Assembly: GCA_028752905.1 (NCBI GenBank)
Contig: JAQNBH010000013.1
Location: forward strand, 25,633,739 to 25,697,738
DNA: 64,000 bases
Direction: 5' to 3'
Origin: Cladorhizidae sp. MBARI D1340-BT2
Lineage: Eukaryota > Porifera > Demospongiae > Poecilosclerida > Cladorhizidae
The notes beneath the pieces were generated by a model. It was given only the letters and a program-made list of their open reading frames with translations. It made no database searches and was not told the origin of the DNA. Each line of letters starts with the position of its first letter. The first letter of the stretch is position 1. Made by a program: the position numbers and the translations under genes. Of this stretch, positions 44,750 to 54,410 are shown piece by piece.

Positions 44750-46146
44750 TATGTGATAGGATCTGCGAAAACGTGCCTTATGACCAAATAGTACTTTTCT
44801 CAATAATACAAGTTTTAGAGTCTATTGTCATACACTATGAAATTTGACTTTTTTGGGGTATTTGTTATCTAGGGTCTTTCTCCTAACTGGTCAGAAAATT
44901 TCAAGCCTTGAATCCCTCTCACTCAGAAGTTACAGCAGTTAGAACTGGACTGACCATACGTACGCGGAGAATAATTATTACGTAATAGGGACTTTCCCTT
45001 TTTATAATAACATTCATAGTTTGTAGTTGGAAAGGGTCAACAGTGCAATTTTACAAAGGTTTGATAATGTCCACAGAACAAGCTAATGAGATAGCTTTGA
45101 CTATCAATCGGGTCATGAAACTGGATGCACAGGACCAGGCATCTATGCTGGAGGTTATTGCAGACTACTTCACTCTCCCCACTCTTGATGATGAGCTTGA
45201 TGAAGAGAATTTTGATGAGTTGGAATGTTGCAGAAGACATACAAAATACAATTCTTATAATTACAATCACATGGACATTACAATCACAACATACATTAGC
45301 AAGCTTGGAGGAAGATTGGGGCTGCCACATGGAGGATGAAGGTCACCATACTGAGGATTGTGGACATGATGGGAATGGGGGTTATGAAGATCATCGTATA
45401 ATACACTGACTTTATTATTCAAATAAAAGGTTTACATGGCCATGTTCAGTGTATACCTAGTTAGTACCTATTAATTAACTGCCATCTGCCTTATAGCTAG
45501 TAATGTATGGTAGTTATTGCTTGCTATCTACTAGACTGCTTGCTAGCTAATTTTCTAGTTAGATGACCAGTTGCTTGCTAGAGGACTAGCTAGCTATTTT
45601 TCTAGCTAGTTGCTTTTGCTAGTTACTAACCAATGACAATCATGTAAGCTATAGATGCTAGTCTCTATCCCAAAGCTTATAGCAACCTAGGAGGTTTAGC
45701 TAGCTAGCCTTGTTTTTCTTGTTATTTTTTAAAAGTTACGACCACAGCTAGTAGCTATCTAGCTATGCATACTAAGACTTACCTCAGCTACATGTAGAGT
45801 TTCAAGACCCTTCTCCTCACTTTAGCAGTCGTTAGAGTAGCGCTTTCATCCGAAGCGCTCGAAGTAAACTTGCACCAAAACATCTGTCTTTCCCAATTTT
45901 TTAATTATGACGTCATTGAATAACACGGAGATACGCGCGGAAGTATACGGAAGTTAATTGTATTTTGTTCGACACAATCAGCGTCCCTGACGGGATGAAA
46001 GAAAAGCCCCTGTAACTTCCAAGTCATAATGTTTTACTAAGTCACTTCAAGATTTTTATAAGTATTTTTTATAGCTCTTTCACATAACAATAAAATGAAA
46101 ACCAAAAAAATGTCATAAGGCACGTTTTCGCAGAGCCTGTCACATA
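44750..46146. mobile_element. 1.4-kb transposon with 35-bp TIRs and TA target duplication
   Basis: The left end TATGTGATAGGATCTGCGAA plus AACGTGCCTTATGAC is inverted at 46112-46146 with two mismatches. It is flanked by TA (44748-44749 and 46147-46148). The uninserted site, with a single TA (GGTAGTTTTG), is preserved in the right arm at about 63505-63515. The TA duplication fits Tc1/mariner-like or ISL2EU-like groups. No transposase was recognised, so it is probably non-autonomous. Confidence 0.85.
45043..45339 (+). CDS. Unrecognised ORF inside the TA element
   Basis: The start ATGTCCACAGAACAAGC (45067) gives MSTEQANEIALTINRVMKLD, then AQDQASMLEVIADYFTLPTL and an acidic stretch. The first 55 residues look protein-like and helical; the rest degenerates into N/Y/T-rich sequence. 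It could be a captured exon or an element-specific protein. I cannot name it. Confidence 0.3.
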   Translation: MQFYKGLIMSTEQANEIALTINRVMKLDAQDQASMLEVIADYFTLPTLDDELDEENFDELECCRRHTKYNSYNYNHMDITITTYISKLGGRLGLPHGG

Positions 46147-46148
46147 TA

Positions 46149-46499
46149 GTTTTGTTGTATATATGCCATTTGGACAGAGAATAAAAAAATTTAAAAAAGT
46201 CTTATTTTGTAGCCTGAGCTTTCCTCCGCTCGTCTGAGGGGAAGAGAATACAAAATAAAGGCCTGTCACACCGAACAAGTCGATGCGTCCGTCACACTGA
46301 ATTCGAATAAAAAAATAATGTGCATTTTAATGCACTTTATTCTCGATACGTGGTTTGAGTCGACCATCGCACCCCAGTGCAGTGTACAAACAAAATGAAA
46401 TGGCAGTAAATGAGGTAAGATGACTTGTATATAATAAACACTATGACATACATATCTGATAAATATTAAGTTAATGTTCTATGTTAAATGAGTTGAACT
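46149..46499. other. Non-coding part of the left arm
   Basis: Matches the right arm around 63150-63480 in inverse orientation (CTTTATTTTGTATTCTCTTC, ATTTTAATGCACTTTATTCT). Confidence 0.6.
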
Positions 46500-47230
46500 G
46501 CTTGGTTATGGTGTAGTGGGAGAGGGTGGGGGGAGGGAGGCCATAAATCAGTCCCTTCCTCCTCTGCCAACACTTCATTGTGCACTTCAAAATGCACCCA
46601 CACACTCCCCCCATCACTGATTAATCACACCCTCCACCTCCTTCCCAAGGAACAAAGCCACCTTCCCCTCAGTACCCACCATCTTAAACTCCTCCGACCA
46701 TATTCCAGCTCCCTCAATTTTATCCAGCTCAAACATTTTCCATTCACTTCCAAATTCATCACAGTCTATTTCCCCACATCTTCCACTTCCTTCCTGTCAC
46801 ACAACATGCATCTTTCATCATTACACAGTCTACATCGCTTCTTGTCCTGCAATAGACACGCTGACCCTGTCCTCAACCTAAACATCAACCTCACTCTCTC
46901 ATATCCTAGGAATCAGCTTGTACCTTCGTGCTCCATCATCTTTTGCAAAACTGTACACTTCAAACAGCTCATACTCTTGACATCCTCCCCCCAATCGCAC
47001 ATATTTCTCTTCTTGATCTTCACCTTCCATTGCCTCACTGACCCTAGCTCAGCATTCAGATTGTATTTCCGTATATATTCTTCCTGCCATCCTATCCCTT
47101 CATCCATTCTTAGCTTGTCTGCCACAATTTTTATAAGTCTACCCTCCTCCACCTGAGCAAGCCTCCTACCTTCTCCTTCCTCCTCTCTGCCAACTTCCTC
47201 CATCCTAAGTCCCCCAGCACTGCCACTCCT
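46500..47230 (-). pseudogene. LINE C-terminal fragment, decayed (left arm)
   Basis: The minus strand carries LAQVEEGRLIKIVADKLRMD, EGIGWQEEYIRKYNLNAELG and the QDKK/C-rich region before a GTEGKVALFLGKEVEG-type end. It has stops and frameshifts. It is the inverted counterpart of 62400-63130 and related to 12781-13188. Confidence 0.55.
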
Positions 47231-47623
47231 GCCACAGTGTTGCTAGCCCCTAATAGGTTTCTTCCTACTCTCAACAAACAATCTCTCCACATACTGTCGT
47301 ATTGGTCATGATCTGTAGATATATATTACTTTGAAGCAGATTCCAATAGCAATGCAGAATGCTGCAGTTTGGGGTTCTGATAGCTCCTGAGATACTTTTT
47401 ATCTGTTTTAAATGGTCATTTATCATGTAGCTGTAGACTGTAGAGCTTCTCTTTTGGTCATTACTCATTAGTTTGTGAAACTAGGTGAGCAACACTGTAA
47501 AAACGTAGAGGGCGGGCTTACATGTCCAAAATTGGCAATTAAGCACACCACAGTTTTTACAGTCATATTCATTTTCAATGAACTCTCAGTTGACATAATA
47601 ACATTAAAATCACCTTCTCAATA
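47231..47623. repeat. Hammerhead-family 3' tail, truncated by hAT copy 2
   Basis: The inverse complement contains TTATTGAGAAGGTGATTTTA, ATGTCAACTGAGAGTTCATT and GGACATGTAAGCCCGCCCTC, as after the motif at 61767. The hammerhead core itself is missing because hAT sequence starts at 47624. Confidence 0.65.
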
Positions 47624-48375
47624 AGTGGCCTCTGAATGGTAGTGCTTGCTTTGCCAAAAACTCTACAGCCAAAACTATCTGCTGGAGAACATGCCTGTTC
47701 TCTTCAGCTGGTTGGTTGCTCTGTTTCAATAGCCTTGTATCTATCCTTTCATCTGGTTGGTTAAAATTTCTGAGAAAAAGGTCTACCCTCTCAGCTGCAC
47801 GGCAATGCATTTGAATCTGATCATGGCATACAAGTACACCATCCTTGCCAAGTGCTTTTGCGTATGGTTTCTGGTATGGGGACAAAACTAACAAACCACC
47901 AACTCCAGAAACAATGCCTCTACCCGGCTGCTCTGGAAAATACAATATCTGCAAAGACCACCTGCAAGAACAGCCAAGGAAATTGTACTAACCATCCAAG
48001 CTGGAAGGATACACTCCAGTACTTTGGTAACCTGATGTGAATGAAGATGATCAGAAGAAGAAGGTTGGAATGATGAGAAAGATATTGCTTCTTACGATCA
48101 TCTGGGATATTATTTGCTAATGACCTAAGATTATCCCAGTTACCTTGAGCGGCTTCAACTATTGTCTCTAAGTCCACCTGTCCACTAGTTGACGGAACTA
48201 TACTGAGTGATGTAGTCATCGTATCAATTGTTGCTGAGCATAACTGAGAAACAGTAGTTGGCATTGACAAGGAAGAGCTCGATGTAGTGGTTGTGACTGT
48301 CATTGATGGTGATTGAACAAATAAATCTATATCAGTTGATGCACTAGAGTTACCATCATCAGCAGTCGTTGACAC
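47610..48375 (-). pseudogene. hAT transposase N-terminal remnant (copy 2)
   Basis: Same protein as 40555-41403: CSATIDTMTTSLSIVPSTSG, WLVQFPWL and KPYAKALGKDGVLVCH, then HVLQQIVLAVEFLAKQALPF. It is broken by a frameshift near 47930 and truncated at 47624. Confidence 0.75.
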
Positions 48376-48796
48376 AGGGATATGGGACCCAGACTCAATT
48401 CTACATTAATTAGAAGGCTATTATAAATTGAGCATTCAACTATTAACCCTTATTGTTCATAATTATAAATTATACTAGCTGTATATTGTATCTTACCTTT
48501 TAAAAAAAGTTGTCAGCTGGGTGCAATCCCTGCCTCTTTCTACTTCCAGACATGGCAATATTGATGGCAGATGCAAAAGGAACTATATAGCTATAATATA
48601 TCATGCACAGCCACATTCCAGGAGTGTTGGTTTACTAGAATTCATCATATTTAACAGTTTGTAGTTTAACCAAAGTGTCTATATCTAACAAAATGTCTAT
48701 ATCTAACAAGTGTCTATATCTAACAAGTGTCTATATATATCTAACAAAGTGTCTATATCTAACAAGTGTCTATATCTAACAAGTGTCTATATCTAA

Positions 48797-48957
48797 TAGA
48801 CAATACTATACAATGTTAGATACACACGCTATAAACGATCCTTATCATAAACGATCCTTACCTTGTATGATCAGTCTGTCTGTCATTGTTATTCTACTAA
48901 TACTGTTTCTATCGAGTTTCTATCGTAGATCAAATAGGCTTGCGCCTTATTCTTTAT
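48797..48957 (+). repeat. 5' LTR (161 bp)
   Basis: It starts TAGACAATACTATACAATGT and ends GCGCCTTATTCTTTAT, lacking the usual TG...CA ends. U3 holds two tandem 16-bp units (48831-48846 and 48847-48862) and TATA-like boxes. R/U5 would start at A48873. Confidence 0.93.
48830..48886 (+). promoter_or_regulatory. Core promoter and predicted initiator of the LTR element
   Basis: TATAAA (48830-48835) and CATAAA (48846-48851) precede TCAGTCT at 48871-48877, a match to the arthropod-style initiator TCAGTY with A+1 at 48873. CATAAA lies at -27 to -22. The 14 nt from A48873 are exactly complementary to the sequence at the LTR end and PBS. Confidence 0.55.
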
Positions 48958-48969
48958 GACAGACAGACT
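48956..48969 (+). other. Putative self-primer binding site
   Basis: ATGACAGACAGACT (the last two LTR bases plus the next twelve) is the perfect inverse complement of AGTCTGTCTGTCAT at 48873-48886, the predicted RNA 5' end. No TGG-type tRNA-complementary PBS is present at this position. The geometry matches Tf1-style self-priming: primer nt 12 would sit opposite 48958 and extend directly into U5. Confidence 0.65.
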
Positions 48970-49080
48970 CGTGCAGGACACCTGACTTAAGGATCCGACC
49001 CCGTCGCAACCGCTGGGAACGAGCAGCCGATCGAAACAGCAAGCTGCTCCAACTAAAGCGCACCACTACGTGGTCCAAAG

Positions 49081-52000
49081 ATGTCGGGCGCCAGGTGTCC
49101 ATTCGACGGCTGCCAGTACGAAATACCTGATGTTGATCCAGTCCTGGCCGCTGCATTCCTCACGGCCCACGCCATGACCCATCAAAATCAAGGTCCTACA
49201 GCACCAGCCAGGATCGAGAAAGTGCGACGACCGGATGTGACGTCAGCCGGAACTACCGAAGATTGGGTTTACTTCAAATCCCGCTGGAGCGACTATGTCC
49301 GGGCCACCAAGCTGACCGGACAGGACAAGGTCATCCAGCTGCTTGAGTGTTGTGATGAGCAATTGAGGAGAGACCTCACCCGCAATGCTGGAGGTACACT
49401 TGCCAACAAAACTGAGGACGAGGTGTTCACCGCTATGAAAACCCTAGCTGTGAGGGAGGAGAACCCAATGGTAGCCCGGGTGTTGCTCCACAACATGCGC
49501 CAGGACAGGGGCGAGCCCATCAGGGCATTTGGAGCGAGGCTCAGGGGGCAGGCCAGCGTCTGCAAGTTCACGAAGAGGTGTGCTGGATGTGGAGGAACCG
49601 TCGACTATTCGGAGGAAAACGTAGTGGATGTACTCTACAGGGGCCTGGCAGATCCCGAAATTCAAATGGACCTGCTGGGGGATCCAAACCAGGACAAGAC
49701 GGTCGAACAAGCACTCAAGTACATCGAGGCCAAGGAAGCGGGAAAAAGATCAGCCACCCACCTGTCACTCCCACACGCCACTGAAGCAATTGGGAGCTCA
49801 TACAAGAGATCAAAGAGGCCAGCGCCCACCCCTCAAAAGGACCAGACATCAAGAGAGGAGCCATGCGACTACTGCGGGGCCCGTGGCCACGGGAAGCATG
49901 CCACGTTGAAGACCAGACGGAGTGAGTGCCCGGCTTACAACACGAGATGCCGCCACTGTGACCGAGAGCATCATTTTGAGAAGGTCTGCCGATCCAAACG
50001 TAGCGCCCAGACAGCAGGTACAGATCTGGATAGCGCAGTGTTTGACACGGTATGCGATCTCACCTCAGCGATTAACACCAACGGTGTCACCTTGGACCAC
50101 CACATATTTGATCAGACCACCAGGAAGTGGTCTATGAGGCAATCAAAGCCCCAGCCCTTTATCCGCTTGCAAGCTGAGGTCAGTCAAGAGGATTACACCC
50201 ACTTCGGGTTTCCCCTCAAGCCACCCCACAAGAAGACGTTCATCAATGCCCTGGCGGACACTGGATGCCAGAGCTGCCTAGCCGGTTCGACTACCGTAAG
50301 GAAGCTGGGGCTGTCCACCAGAGACCTCATCCCAGTTCAGCTCAGGATGCACGCAGCCAATAACAACAAGATCCACATCTTGGGCGCAGCCATCGTCCGA
50401 TTCTCGAGCAAGAACACCAAGGGAGAGACAAAAACAACACGACAAATCGTCTATGTCACGGACAACACTGACAAGCTCTTCTTGAGCAGGGAGGCATGTG
50501 CAGACCTGGGGATCATCTCGGACCAGTTCCCAATACCTGGCTGCAATGCAGTCAAGGACAAGGAGGCCCCGCCAACCACAGATATTGTCACCACTGCCAG
50601 AACCGACTCCAGCAGACACGCAGCTCAGCCATGCCCGTGCCCTAGGAGGACCAAACCACCTCCCATGCCAACCACTCTCCCCTACCCGGCCACCGACGCC
50701 AACAGGGAAAGGCTTAAAGCACACCTCCTGGAAAGGTACAGCTCCAGCACCTTCAACACCTGCGAGCACCAGTCACTCCCCATGATGGATGGCCCCCCGA
50801 TGAGGCTGATGATAGACCCTGACGCTAAACCATCAGCCCACCACTCCCCGATCCCAGTTCCACTTCACTGGCAGGACGAAGTAAAAGCAGGACTGGACAG
50901 AGACGTCCGTCTCGGCGTACTGGAGCCCGTCCCCATCGGGGACCCCGTTACCTGGTGCCATCACATGGTCATATGTGCCAAAAAGAACGGGACACTCAGG
51001 AGAGTCATCGACTTCCAACCGCTCAACCTTCACGCGACCAGGGAGACCCACCACACTCAGTCACCATTCCATCAGGCAAGATCGGTCCCACAGGGGACGA
51101 AGAAATCTGTATTCGACGCATGGAACGGCTATCATAGCGTTGCCCTACACCCCGAAGACCGGCACTTCACAACCTTTATTACCCCGTGGGGCAGATTCAG
51201 GTACCGAACAGCACCTCAAGGCTACATATCATCTGGCGATGGATACACCCGTCGCTACGATGAGATCGTCTCATCAATACCAAAGAAGACCAAGTGCGTG
51301 GACGACACCCTCCTATGGGCCGACTCGATTGAAGAAAGCTTTTTCCAAGCATGCCAATGGCTGGACGTCTGCGGCCACCATGGCATCACCCTCAACCCTG
51401 ACAAATTCCAATTCGCTCAGGACCTGGTGGAATTCGCAGGATTCGAGATCTCCCCGAACACGGTAAGACCATGCCCAAAGTTCACCCGAGCCATCTCCGA
51501 CTTCCCTACCCCGAAGAACCTCACCGACATCCGTTCCTGGTTCGGACTGGTGAACCAAGTATCTTATACTTTCAGCATGACCGCCACCATGGCGCCATTC
51601 CGTGACCTGCTGAAACCAACCAACACATTCCATTGGGACGAACATCTCCAGCACGCGTTTGAGAGCTCAAAGACCACCATCATAGACGAGATCCAGCACG
51701 GCGTCAGGATCTTTGACAAGTCCAAACCCACCTGCTTGGCGACGGACTGGTCGAAACAGGGCATAGGATTCTGGCTTTTCCAGAAGCACTGCAAGTGCCC
51801 CTCGAGCGATCTCTTCTGCTGCAAACTGGGGTGGAAAATCACCTTAGTAGGAAGCCGATTCACCCACGCAGCAGAATCGAGATACGCTCCGATCGAGGGC
51901 GAAGCACTTGCCGTCGCTGATGCTCTGGACAAGGCCAGGCACTTTGTCTTAGGTTGCACCAACCTGGTCATAGCAGTGGACCACAAACCACTGCTGAAAA

Positions 52001-53901
52001 TCTTCAGCGACCGCTCACTGGAAGATGTCCACAACACCAGGCTACGAAACCTAAAGGAAAAGACCCTTCGTGACCGCTTCTCCATGGTCCACATACCTGG
52101 GGTAAAGAACAGGGCCCCCGACTCGGTGTCACGCCACCCTACCGGCACTCTCAATCCGGACAAGATGCTTCTCACAGACGACGTCCATAGCATCACAGAC
52201 AGCGTCACCACGCCGGCCTGCCACGTACCATCACAACTGATGGCTGGAATCTCCCCAAGCGACCAGAAGACCTCCTCACTCATGGAGGACACGATGCAGG
52301 ACTCGCTCATATGCAGTCTGCACACAACTAAATCCATCACATGGGAACAGGTCAAGACCGCCACGACATCCGACACCACCATGTGTCTACTCCTCTCCAC
52401 CATAGAAGATGGCTTCCCGGACCTACTCAATCAATCACCACCCATCCTCAGAGAATTCCACCAACATAGGATGAACCTCTACAGCAGCGACGGGGTCGTG
52501 ATTTATAAAGATAGGATAGTGATCCCGCCATCACTACGCCAACGCTGCCTCGCTGCCTTACACGCCGCCCACCAGGGCACATCCACCATGACCTCTAAGG
52601 CAGAGGCCTCCATCTTCTGGCCCGGAATCAGCAGGGACATCGAGGCAACCAGAGCCACATGCCCTCAATGCAACCAGATGGCACCCTCCCAAGCGGCATT
52701 ACCACCAACACCTCCCTCCCTATCGGAATATCCATTTCAATGTATCTGCGCTGATTTCTTCAGCCACCTAGGCAGAAGCTACTTGGTAATCGTGGACCGC
52801 TACTCAAACTGGCCCATCGTCGAGAGGGCCCAGGATGGTGCCAAAGGCCTAATCAACGTCCTAAGGCACACATTCGCCACGTTTGGCTCACCTGACGAGC
52901 TCTCTTCAGACGGCGGACCCGAATTCACCAGCTCCACTACAGCAAAGTTCCTATCAGACTGGGGAGTTCACCACCGACTCAGCTTGGTCGCATTTCCCCA
53001 TAGCAACTGCCGAGCAGAGATTGGGGTGAAAACTGTGAAGAGACTCCTCGTCGGCAACACAGGACATGATGGCGCGCTGAACGTCGACCCTTTCCAAAGG
53101 GCTATCCTTAACTACAGGAACACCCCGGACCCGTCCACCAAACTTTCCCCAGCTATGTGCGTCTTCGGACGTCCCACGAAGGACTCCATACCCATACTCC
53201 CGGGAAAGTACCACCCACACCAAATGTGGAGTGAGTCTCTGGATCTCCGGGAAGCTGCACTGAGACATCGTCACCATGCCCACCAGGACAAATGGACTGA
53301 GCACACCAGACGACTCAGCCAGCTACGAGTAGGTGATCTGGTGAGAGTACAGAACCAGACCGGTAACCACCCCACCAAGTGGGACCGCACGGGCACCATC
53401 GTCGAGGTGCGCCAATTCCACCAGTACCTCGTACGCATGGATGGATCAGGCCGACTCTCCCTCCGCAACCGGAAATTTCTAAGGAAATACATCCCCGTCT
53501 ACAGGCCACCCCCAAGACGTACAATATTTGAGGACATGGCCCTCACACCTGGACACTCCGCCACACCCAACCTGACCACCTCCACCACACCCGCCCTTAC
53601 CAATTCCACCACACCTGCCCCTACCACCCAGACAATCTCGCCACCACTTCAGATAAACAGCCCATCGCGTGTACACATGGACACACCAAGACGGCTACAC
53701 ATGAACACACCAAGACGGCTATCTGTGGGCGAATCCAATCTCAGACCTATCCTGGACATGGATGTGGACCACTCCACCAAGGCAGTGACCAATCCAACAC
53801 CTACCATTTCGCCTCCTACGGTGAGCCCAATCCCACCTTCGCCTATACCCATACGAAGGTCCACCAGGACAAGAAAGCCTCCGGACCGATTTTATTGTTA
53901 A
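49081..53901 (+). CDS. Gag-Pol polyprotein of Gypsy-type LTR element, 1606 aa
   Basis: One uninterrupted frame with no frameshift between gag and pol. An N-terminal C2H2 finger (C6, C11, H30, H34) precedes a gag region. Two zinc knuckles follow (C262/C265 onward; C290, C293, H297/298, C303). The protease active site is D393-T-G. RT has motif A FDAWNGYH (D679) and motif C CVDD (C739 to D742, cysteine in place of the usual tyrosine). RNase H starts at about D889 (ATDWS). Integrase has H1161, H1164, C1194 and C1197, then D1225, D1277 and E1313; D1277 and E1313 are separated by exactly 35 residues. A WDRTGTIVEV module and a Pro/Thr-rich tail ending RRSTRTRKPPDRFYC close the protein. The order PR-RT-RH-IN defines Gypsy. 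All catalytic residues are present, so it is probably competent. No chromodomain was recognised. The start is the first ATG 123 nt after the LTR. Confidence 0.96.
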   Translation: MSGARCPFDGCQYEIPDVDPVLAAAFLTAHAMTHQNQGPTAPARIEKVRRPDVTSAGTTEDWVYFKSRWSDYVRATKLTGQDKVIQLLECCDEQLRRDLTRNAGGTLANKTEDEVFTAMKTLAVREENPMVARVLLHNMRQDRGEPIRAFGARLRGQASVCKFTKRCAGCGGTVDYSEENVVDVLYRGLADPEIQMDLLGDPNQDKTVEQALKYIEAKEAGKRSATHLSLPHATEAIGSSYKRSKRPAPTPQKDQTSREEPCDYCGARGHGKHATLKTRRSECPAYNTRCRHCDREHHFEKVCRSKRSAQTAGTDLDSAVFDTVCDLTSAINTNGVTLDHHIFDQTTRKWSMRQSKPQPFIRLQAEVSQEDYTHFGFPLKPPHKKTFINALADTGCQSCLAGSTTVRKLGLSTRDLIPVQLRMHAANNNKIHILGAAIVRFSSKNTKGETKTTRQIVYVTDNTDKLFLSREACADLGIISDQFPIPGCNAVKDKEAPPTTDIVTTARTDSSRHAAQPCPCPRRTKPPPMPTTLPYPATDANRERLKAHLLERYSSSTFNTCEHQSLPMMDGPPMRLMIDPDAKPSAHHSPIPVPLHWQDEVKAGLDRDVRLGVLEPVPIGDPVTWCHHMVICAKKNGTLRRVIDFQPLNLHATRETHHTQSPFHQARSVPQGTKKSVFDAWNGYHSVALHPEDRHFTTFITPWGRFRYRTAPQGYISSGDGYTRRYDEIVSSIPKKTKCVDDTLLWADSIEESFFQACQWLDVCGHHGITLNPDKFQFAQDLVEFAGFEISPNTVRPCPKFTRAISDFPTPKNLTDIRSWFGLVNQVSYTFSMTATMAPFRDLLKPTNTFHWDEHLQHAFESSKTTIIDEIQHGVRIFDKSKPTCLATDWSKQGIGFWLFQKHCKCPSSDLFCCKLGWKITLVGSRFTHAAESRYAPIEGEALAVADALDKARHFVLGCTNLVIAVDHKPLLKIFSDRSLEDVHNTRLRNLKEKTLRDRFSMVHIPGVKNRAPDSVSRHPTGTLNPDKMLLTDDVHSITDSVTTPACHVPSQLMAGISPSDQKTSSLMEDTMQDSLICSLHTTKSITWEQVKTATTSDTTMCLLLSTIEDGFPDLLNQSPPILREFHQHRMNLYSSDGVVIYKDRIVIPPSLRQRCLAALHAAHQGTSTMTSKAEASIFWPGISRDIEATRATCPQCNQMAPSQAALPPTPPSLSEYPFQCICADFFSHLGRSYLVIVDRYSNWPIVERAQDGAKGLINVLRHTFATFGSPDELSSDGGPEFTSSTTAKFLSDWGVHHRLSLVAFPHSNCRAEIGVKTVKRLLVGNTGHDGALNVDPFQRAILNYRNTPDPSTKLSPAMCVFGRPTKDSIPILPGKYHPHQMWSESLDLREAALRHRHHAHQDKWTEHTRRLSQLRVGDLVRVQNQTGNHPTKWDRTGTIVEVRQFHQYLVRMDGSGRLSLRNRKFLRKYIPVYRPPPRRTIFEDMALTPGHSATPNLTTSTTPALTNSTTPAPTTQTISPPLQINSPSRVHMDTPRRLHMNTPRRLSVGESNLRPILDMDVDHSTKAVTNPTPTISPPTVSPIPPSPIPIRRSTRTRKPPDRFYC

Positions 53902-53937
53902 CACATTTCAGCCTTCAATACCTACCGGATTCAAGAC

Positions 53938-53947
53938 TTGGGGGAGA
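53938..53947 (+). other. Polypurine tract
   Basis: TTGGGGGAGA directly precedes the 3' LTR and is the expected plus-strand primer. Confidence 0.8.
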
Positions 53948-54108
53948 TAGACAATACTATACAATGTTAGATACACACGCTATAAACGATCCTTATCATA
54001 AACGATCCTTACCTTGTATGATCAGTCTGTCTGTCATTGTTATTCTACTAATACTGTTTCTATCGAGTTTCTATCGTAGATCAAATAGGCTTGCGCCTTA
54101 TTCTTTAT
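53948..54108 (+). repeat. 3' LTR (161 bp)
   Basis: By eye identical to 48797-48957, ending TTCTTTAT before CTAACAAAG of the hAT target. Confidence 0.93.
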
Positions 54109-54203
54109 CTAACAAAGAAACTGGAGGTGGAGCTAGTGTTTACAACGTTATGGGGGGGTTGCAACCCCAGAAACCCCCCCCCCCCCCCTGGATCCACCCC
54201 TGC

Positions 54204-54410
54204 TGCCCTGTCCCTAGCTTTAGCTAATGGGCAAACGATATTGCTTGATGGTGCCATCACATAATAGCCATACTTTACTGGGAGCCTAGCTCATGGGTGC
54301 CTACTTTGCAGAGAGCCCAGGACCCATGAAATGGTCTCCTATATATGAGCTGAACAGACCAGCTCAAAGTTAGTTGTGATCCACATGTTTATGTCCATGT
54401 ACTCATGTAT
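54204..54410. other. Short non-coding flank
   Basis: Nothing is recognisable between the hAT terminus and the tandem repeat. Confidence 0.4.

Larger units (their letters stand above)
43274..47623. repeat. Left arm of large inverted duplication
   Basis: From 47623 leftward this is the inverse of about 61826 to the window end: hammerhead-family tail, LINE C-terminal fragment, AATAAAGGCCTGTCACACC block, then the GT92 gene. The arms look about 90-95% identical by eye. Arm-specific indels are the 1.4-kb element at 44750-46146 (left only) and about 175 bp at 61972-62145 (right only). The spacer between arms is about 14.2 kb of nested transposons. Confidence 0.9.
48797..54108 (+). mobile_element. 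Complete young LTR retrotransposon (Gypsy/Metaviridae type)
   Basis: It comprises a 161-bp LTR, a leader with PBS, one gag-pol ORF, a polypurine tract and a 161-bp LTR. By eye the two LTRs are identical over their full length, implying recent insertion. The flanking CTAA (48793-48796 and 54109-54112) is a probable 4-bp target duplication in hAT subterminal repeats; up to 7 bp match. It is far more GC-rich than its surroundings. It lacks an env-like ORF. Confidence 0.95.
47624..54203 (-). mobile_element. hAT element 1, second copy, 5' side deleted and split by an LTR element
   Basis: 47624-48796 matches 40629-41717, and 54109-54203 matches 41718-41800, including GTTGCAACCCCAGAAA and the terminal CCTGGATCCACCCCTG. 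The portion matching 38366-40628 is absent. The C-tract before the terminus is 15 (54174-54188) versus 8 in copy 1. The LTR element at 48797-54108 sits in the 17-bp subterminal repeats. Confidence 0.88.

Noticed and set aside
46578..47156. 192-codon plus ORF
   Set aside because: Antisense shadow of the LINE fragment; its mirror (62495-62854 minus) is likewise antisense to recognisable LINE residues.
48958..48985. Conventional tRNA primer-binding site for the LTR element
   Set aside because: No TGG start and no tRNA 3'-end-like sequence follows the LTR. The exact match to the LTR's own segment is the better explanation.
51564..52430. 288-codon minus ORF
   Set aside because: Antisense of the intact gag-pol RNase H/integrase region; no recognisable protein.
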